DNA of 18,026 nt from Parcubacteria group bacterium SW_6_46_9 (GTDB lineage: Bacteria > Patescibacteriota > Minisyncoccia > Phycocordibacterales > SW-6-46-9), in the NCBI GenBank assembly GCA_003022255.1, contig PXPA01000037.1, positions 1-18,026 on the forward strand, written 5' to 3'. A program made the position numbers and the translations under genes. The notes beneath the pieces were generated by a model. It worked only from the letters and a program-made list of their open reading frames with translations, ran no database searches and was not told where the DNA came from. Shown here in pieces: positions 14,110 through 18,026 of the stretch (the stretch's first letter is position 1; every line of letters starts with the position of its first letter).

Positions 14110-14116
14110 GCTTTAA

Positions 14117-14977
14117 TCACTTTATATCTTTGATCTCATCAGATTTTCTTTGCGCATCCATTAGTCCGCGGTCAAATGTAGCATTAATGCGCTTTTCGCT
14201 TGTATCCATAAATGAGTTCATGGGAAGCTCATCTTTTGGTCGGATAAATATAACAGAGTTATTCTCAGCAGCCTGCCTTTTTATTGATTGGTTCCGGTGT
14301 CCGTAATTAGCAACTTTTTTGGAAAGTGGTGACGCAAACAAAAATGACAACCACCACATGGTATACGTACTTGGCAGTGAGCCAACCGGAGTTTCATCGA
14401 CGACAATAAGCTTGTCGTAGCCGTCTGCAAACGCCTTGTCGACAGAAAGCGGATCAGAAAGCCCGCCATCAATGTACCGCTCACCATCAATTTTCACCGG
14501 CGGGTGCATCCACGGCACAGCACACGAAGCGGTCATTAACGGGAAAAGATTATCTTCTTCTGGTTGCACGTACACGGACTCACCGTCTCGCTTCCTGGTT
14601 AGCGTGAAAGTAACGGCTACTGATGAACTAATGACTTCAGAAACATCTAAGCGTGTATTTTTGTCTTCTTGATTAAGCACCTGCATAAGATACTCAAGGT
14701 CAAGCCAGTTCCGCCCTTGGCTGAGCTTTGTAATATCAACCAACTGGTCGCCGTGTACAAGATTACGCCACACATGCTCAATTGGATGAAATTGTTTAGC
14801 CGCAAAAAATGCCGCCATGTACACACCAACCGAGGACGCGTAAACACCGTCCACCCAATCAGTTCCTAACGCTCTACCCAAGCCGACAGCAACGCCGGCA
14901 TTATAGGCTCCGCGCAAGCCACCGGGGCCGATTATTAATGCTGTTTTTTGGCTTTTACTTGTATGATCAGATTTCAT
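14117..14977 (-). CDS. Patatin-like phospholipase
   Basis: The ATG at 14977 gives 286 aa; the frame is open further upstream but overlaps the preceding gene, and the glycine-rich loop begins soon after this ATG. Motifs: oxyanion loop GPGGLRG (17-23), nucleophile elbow YASSVG (46-51) with Ser49, and the DGG motif (Asp160-Gly-Gly), together forming the Ser-Asp dyad of patatins. The family hydrolyses acyl esters of membrane lipids. The first glycine of the canonical GxSxG is Ala here. The closing region (GHRNQSIKRQ, VIFIRPKDELP) resembles bacterial YjjU/YchK-type proteins. It overlaps the upstream CDPS-like gene by 11 bp, which indicates translational coupling and a shared function. No signal peptide is evident. 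Confidence 0.88.
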   Translation of the reverse strand: MKSDHTSKSQKTALIIGPGGLRGAYNAGVAVGLGRALGTDWVDGVYASSVGVYMAAFFAAKQFHPIEHVWRNLVHGDQLVDITKLSQGRNWLDLEYLMQVLNQEDKNTRLDVSEVISSSVAVTFTLTRKRDGESVYVQPEEDNLFPLMTASCAVPWMHPPVKIDGERYIDGGLSDPLSVDKAFADGYDKLIVVDETPVGSLPSTYTMWWLSFLFASPLSKKVANYGHRNQSIKRQAAENNSVIFIRPKDELPMNSFMDTSEKRINATFDRGLMDAQRKSDEIKDIK

Positions 14978-15668
14978 CAATTGCAGAGAAGGTACGTATT
15001 TCTTTTTCATCAAAGTTATACTGAGTTCCGGTAAACTGATTAGAGTCGTCCGGTTTTGGTAACACATCATGTTTCCACTGGTACACATCCGCATGTATGT
15101 AACCACCAGGATACACGATCAGTCGCCAGTCATCGCTGCGCACGAGTGTTTGTGGAAACCTTACTAATTTTTGCCGAATAATATGAGCAGTAACCACTTC
15201 CTCCAAAATAAATCGCACATTCGCTTCGTTATATTCTCTGTCTCCTATATCATCTTCAATACAGTTTCGAAACTCTTCATCTTCTTTCTCAAGCTTTTTT
15301 AGTTTAGCAAGATAACTTTGATACTGAGGAGAATTAATCAAAACGTAATCCAGCTGTAAGTAATGAAATGCTCGAGGCATATAGTCCTTTCTTTTTTGAA
15401 TAAGGTTTCTTAATTCACCAGCATGGTTGAGAATTTGCTCGTTTGTATTTTGGCGTATTTTGTACGCCGGCTCTTCCGAATTAAAGTAGAGTCCACTGGT
15501 GTAAAGAAGGACAATATCACTCGAGTACTCCTCGAGTTTCTCCGCAAAGTAATTAAAAATTTTGTAGCATGTTTCCGGGTCCTGGCCGTGCGAAAGTCGG
15601 ATCATTGATAGCGGAAGAACCAGATATCCATCACCAGATATTCTATTGATGTCGTATCCATCTCGCAT
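14967..15668 (-). CDS. Cyclodipeptide-synthase (CDPS)-like protein
   Basis: A 233-aa cytoplasmic protein. From memory of AlbC, several landmarks of tRNA-dependent cyclodipeptide synthases line up: a strand ending LVLPLS with Ser21 where AlbC has the nucleophile Ser37 (ALIGIS); PQY (Tyr116) against PEY (Tyr128), followed exactly 17 residues later by the DEEF phenylalanine (AlbC DAEF); then RFILEE (Phe153, Glu157) against NYVLAE (Tyr178, Glu182); and LIVYP (Tyr186) near the position of Tyr202. CDPSs use two aminoacyl-tRNAs to make cyclic dipeptides. Phe in place of Tyr178 and the Pro before Ser21 are departures, so activity may differ. The ATG start has an extended -10 box 12 nt upstream. The stop overlaps the patatin start by 11 bp. 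Confidence 0.5.
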   Translation of the reverse strand: MRDGYDINRISGDGYLVLPLSMIRLSHGQDPETCYKIFNYFAEKLEEYSSDIVLLYTSGLYFNSEEPAYKIRQNTNEQILNHAGELRNLIQKRKDYMPRAFHYLQLDYVLINSPQYQSYLAKLKKLEKEDEEFRNCIEDDIGDREYNEANVRFILEEVVTAHIIRQKLVRFPQTLVRSDDWRLIVYPGGYIHADVYQWKHDVLPKPDDSNQFTGTQYNFDEKEIRTFSAIDEI

Positions 15669-15680
15669 ACCTACAATCTT

Positions 15681-15689
15681 ATTTTACCA
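15681..15689 (-). promoter_or_regulatory. Extended -10 promoter for the CDPS-like/patatin operon
   Basis: The minus strand reads TGGTAAAAT, 12 nt before the ATG at 15668, so the predicted leader is only about 6 nt. A second TGATACAAAT sequence lies about 60 nt farther upstream. Confidence 0.45.
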
Positions 15690-15796
15690 GTTCACAAAAA
15701 TTAACTCAGCCATTTGTGTTCACCTACTTAAACTGCCGAAAGTTTATTTGTATCAATTTGTCGTCACTATCTTACGGATTGCCTAATGTCAGAGGT

Positions 15797-15848
15797 CCGA
15801 CCGCTAACAAAAAGTATTACACCAGATCGGTAAAGCGTTTGAAAAGTT
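15797..15848. repeat. Dispersed 52-bp repeat, copy 2
   Basis: It lies 13 nt past the stop of the gene at 15862, the same relative place as copy 1 after the patatin gene. The core GATCGGTAAAGCGTTTGA is identical in both, and the CCGATC/GGTCGG inverted repeat is kept. Confidence 0.75.
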
Positions 15849-15861
15849 TTTTTTATAAAGC

Positions 15862-16935
15862 TTAATCATTGTTGTTATATTTTGGATAAAGTAGGAATCC
15901 GTGATTTCGGCTGTTGGTAGCTAAAGCCTTTAGTTTATTGTTATTTAGATCATACACGTAAAACGAATCTGTTCTCACTACAGCTTCAGCTTTGGGTAGA
16001 AAGGTAACCGGGCTTCTTGTTCCTAAGTCTTGACTATAGAAGAAGAGCAGATTTTCTTGTAAATGTAGTATGGCTGTAACGTTTTTGAGTCCAAGACCTT
16101 TATTTGTTCCGAAAGATTGCTTGAGAATAGTTTTGCCTTCACGCAGTTGCACACAATCTTTTGATTGATTGCAAAGTTGAGGTTGAGAATAAAACTTGGC
16201 GGGAGTGGAAAAGGCGTAAGAGCCCTTGTCATTTTTAGCTGCATCTTTCAACCTATAAGACTTGGCACTCTCTTTAACCGCGGGTTTACCCAAATCAAGA
16301 CTCATTTTTTCTGTATCTCCGTTAGAGCTGACTCTGTCTATTCTCAAGTTCTTATTTTCTTTTTCCAGGCTCTCACACTGTAAATTTCTATGTCGGTTCA
16401 AAAATGACAACGATTTTGCTGCAACATCATACTTGTAAACCCCTTCACGGCCACAACCAACAAACAGTCCGTACCTCGGAAGTGCTTCCGTCACTTCAGC
16501 ATGCGGAAGATCCCGAAAGTCTCCGTTGACTACAGCGCGTGGAGGCTCATCTTTAAAGCCGTTAATTACAAAATTAACTTTTCCTAACTGAGGAATATTA
16601 GTGTTTCTGATGCTATAATTTTGAGAAACTGAGATTACACCCTGGACCACAAACAACAAGACAATTAAGCCAAAAAATCCAGCAACTATTAAGACTAAAC
16701 GAGAAAAATCATAATTCTTACAGGCAAAATATATAAGCAAAGCCAGAATTACCCCACTGATATAGGGGGCAAAATCTACAATAAACTGAACGGCGCTACA
16801 GCCAATATTACCGGAAGATGGAACCGAACAAATGGAACCAAATCCACCCGTTAGGGTCTCGATAACACCCACACCCAACCAGTAGAATCCGTATACGATT
16901 ATTACCTGCCCGGCTGTTTTGAGTGATTGATTCAT
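15862..16935 (-). CDS. Three-TM membrane protein with large extracytoplasmic domain
   Basis: The ATG at 16935 gives 357 aa; the TTG at 16944 only adds three residues. Hydrophobic helices lie at about 9-30, 51-72 and 80-103, with two cysteines (CSVPSSGNIGC) between the first two that could form a disulfide outside the membrane. From about residue 110 the protein is soluble, beta-rich and contains Cys pairs (for example CNQSKDC), consistent with an extracytoplasmic domain. No family is recognised. The short phrase FYVYDLNNNKLKAL and the VGCGREGVYKYD segment recall propeller blades but are too few to assign. It has an extended -10 promoter (16972-16980); the dispersed repeat follows its stop. 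Confidence 0.7.
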   Translation of the reverse strand: MNQSLKTAGQVIIVYGFYWLGVGVIETLTGGFGSICSVPSSGNIGCSAVQFIVDFAPYISGVILALLIYFACKNYDFSRLVLIVAGFFGLIVLLFVVQGVISVSQNYSIRNTNIPQLGKVNFVINGFKDEPPRAVVNGDFRDLPHAEVTEALPRYGLFVGCGREGVYKYDVAAKSLSFLNRHRNLQCESLEKENKNLRIDRVSSNGDTEKMSLDLGKPAVKESAKSYRLKDAAKNDKGSYAFSTPAKFYSQPQLCNQSKDCVQLREGKTILKQSFGTNKGLGLKNVTAILHLQENLLFFYSQDLGTRSPVTFLPKAEAVVRTDSFYVYDLNNNKLKALATNSRNHGFLLYPKYNNND

Positions 16936-16971
16936 TCTTTGCAAAGACTCTCAATTAGAAATATCCAAGAA

Positions 16972-16980
16972 ATTGTATCA
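16972..16980 (-). promoter_or_regulatory. Extended -10 promoter for the 3-TM protein gene
   Basis: The minus strand reads TGATACAAT. The predicted start is near 16965 and the leader about 30 nt. No -35 hexamer at the right distance. Confidence 0.5.
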
Positions 16981-17053
16981 ATATTAACTTCAATTATTCT
17001 TGTTATAGTAACAGCATACCATCACACGAGTTTTTAATTCAAAGGCTTTAAAT

Positions 17054-18026
17054 TTAGAAATCAAACGCGCGCAATTTAATACGGATTAACCTGTCATCAC
17101 TCGCTTCCGGATTGCCGCGGCCGTCGGTATTTGATGTAGTTACGTAAAGATACTGGTTATTAGGGCCCACCTTGACCGTCCGGATACGACCAAAGCGTTT
17201 TTTGAAGTGTGCTTTGACTTCGCCGAGTCCAACCTCCACCCCGCTTTTTTTAATTTGAACGGTATATATCGCTTGTCCGCGCAGTCCGCCAAAGTAAAGG
17301 GTCTTATCATAAATTGCAGCACTGGCCGGAGCCCAGGTAATATCCGGACCGGAGTGGATCACCGGTGGCAGCATGGAGCAGTTTGACTGCGTTTTATCCG
17401 GTACGGCCGGTGAGTACATCCGGTCATTTTGGCAGGTCTCATCGCCTTCAAGATACGGCCAGCCGTAATTTGCGCCTCGTTTTATTAGATTTATCTCGTC
17501 TAAACCACTCCGCACTCCAGACCGACCGTGCTCTGTTGACCGCAGCCGACCCAACCTGTCCCACGCCAGCCCTTGCGGATTACGATGGCCGAACGAATAA
17601 ATCGCATTGCCGAATGGATTGGTTTCCGGAATTGACCCGTCTGGATTCAAGCGTAAAATTTTGCCGTTAAGCGTGCTTGTTGATTGAGCCTCCCGTGAAC
17701 TGCCGGCATCACCGGCCCCAACGAAAAGATATGTGTTTTCAGGACCGAAAGCAATCCGGCCACCATCATGATAAGCGGCACCGGGAATACCATCAATAAT
17801 TACCGACCGGTTAGCAATTTCGCCATTTCGGTACTGATACCGGACAACGCGGTTGCGTGTTCCGTCTTCCGCACCGTAGGTCTCGTACAGATACAACCAG
17901 CGGTTATTCGCAAAATCAGGATGTAACGCTATACCCAAAAGTCCGCCCTCACCACGCGGTGCAACCGAATCAATTTCATTGGCGGCTATCTGATTGCCGT
18001 CAGGGCTAAGCTCAATAAGCTGGCCG
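17054..18026 (-). CDS. Soluble glucose/sorbosone dehydrogenase-like protein (PQQ-type propeller), 5' end outside window
   Basis: The frame is open to the right edge, so the N-terminus is missing; about 323 residues are present. The visible part starts with GQLIELSPDGNQ and GEGGLLGIALHPDF, followed by YHDGGRIAFGP, GDAGSS, LNGKILRLNPDGSIP, GHRNPQGLAWD, TEHG, DEINLIKRGANYGWPYLEGD and ITWAPASAAIYD. These are the ordered signatures of the GSDH family (PF07995), six-bladed propellers related to PQQ-dependent sugar dehydrogenases such as E. coli YliI. The His in YHDGGR matches the catalytic-base region. Such proteins are usually exported; the signal peptide would be outside the window. No PQQ synthesis gene is visible, so the cofactor may be imported or absent. 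No clear terminator follows. Confidence 0.9.
   Translation of the reverse strand, partial: GQLIELSPDGNQIAANEIDSVAPRGEGGLLGIALHPDFANNRWLYLYETYGAEDGTRNRVVRYQYRNGEIANRSVIIDGIPGAAYHDGGRIAFGPENTYLFVGAGDAGSSREAQSTSTLNGKILRLNPDGSIPETNPFGNAIYSFGHRNPQGLAWDRLGRLRSTEHGRSGVRSGLDEINLIKRGANYGWPYLEGDETCQNDRMYSPAVPDKTQSNCSMLPPVIHSGPDITWAPASAAIYDKTLYFGGLRGQAIYTVQIKKSGVEVGLGEVKAHFKKRFGRIRTVKVGPNNQYLYVTTSNTDGRGNPEASDDRLIRIKLRAFDF

Noticed and set aside
1..18026. CRISPR arrays, tRNA or rRNA genes, prophage or transposase genes
   Set aside because: No regularly spaced repeats, no tRNA-like cloverleaf with conserved arms, and no integrase or transposase motifs were seen on either strand.

Overview
The window looks like chromosomal DNA of a small-genome bacterium, most likely from the Candidate Phyla Radiation (Patescibacteria; Saccharibacteria- or Parcubacteria-like). 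The main hints are a DUF5684-type membrane protein, a secreted peptidoglycan-binding/beta-propeller protein, a CDPS-like/patatin gene pair, near-absence of Shine-Dalgarno sequences and compact spacing. This is an inference from gene content; no rRNA or ribosomal protein is present to settle it. TGA is used as a normal stop (for example 8499, 14117 and 14967), so the standard bacterial code applies. Every gene with good support is on the minus strand, so the text reads in transcription order from right to left.

Layout from the right edge: a soluble glucose/sorbosone-dehydrogenase-like protein (17054-18026, N-terminus outside the window); a 3-TM membrane protein with a large extracytoplasmic domain (15862-16935); a CDPS-like protein (14967-15668) overlapping by 11 bp a patatin-like phospholipase (14117-14977); a gene-poor 500-bp stretch; a DUF5684 membrane protein (13202-13615); a secreted 814-aa protein with a C-terminal tandem repeat (10565-13009); a small frameshifted ORF (10384-10520); the AAA+ ATPase RarA/MgsA (9134-10285); a hypothetical protein (8499-8960); a nucleoside deoxyribosyltransferase-like protein coupled to a YbaK-type tRNA-editing protein (7550-8414); a membrane/coiled-coil protein (6523-7470); a decayed YbaK C-terminal copy (6352-6507); a SWEET/PQ-loop-like membrane protein (5580-6272); a 420-bp non-coding region with nested palindromes; a PIF1-type helicase (3898-5157); a Cys-rich hypothetical (3327-3761); a 2-TM protein (2763-3161); the beta-propeller protein (330-2609); and the start of a DCC1-type thiol-disulfide oxidoreductase (1-314).

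Functional themes are genome maintenance (PIF1, RarA), tRNA-linked chemistry (YbaK editing; a possible cyclodipeptide-synthase-like enzyme using aminoacyl-tRNA), lipid hydrolysis (patatin), and a large share of secreted or membrane proteins. Promoters are recognisable as extended -10 boxes (TGN-TAYAAT), often so close to the ATG that the mRNAs should be leaderless or nearly so. Five GC-rich rho-independent terminators, all on the minus strand, separate most transcription units; a sixth, near 2696-2722, is weak.

The most interesting items are the CDPS-like protein fused by overlap to a patatin gene, the nested 84-bp palindromic element at 5388-5471 with a possible small RNA beside it, the SWEET-like double PQ-loop protein, and the duplicated YbaK tail that now contains a terminator.
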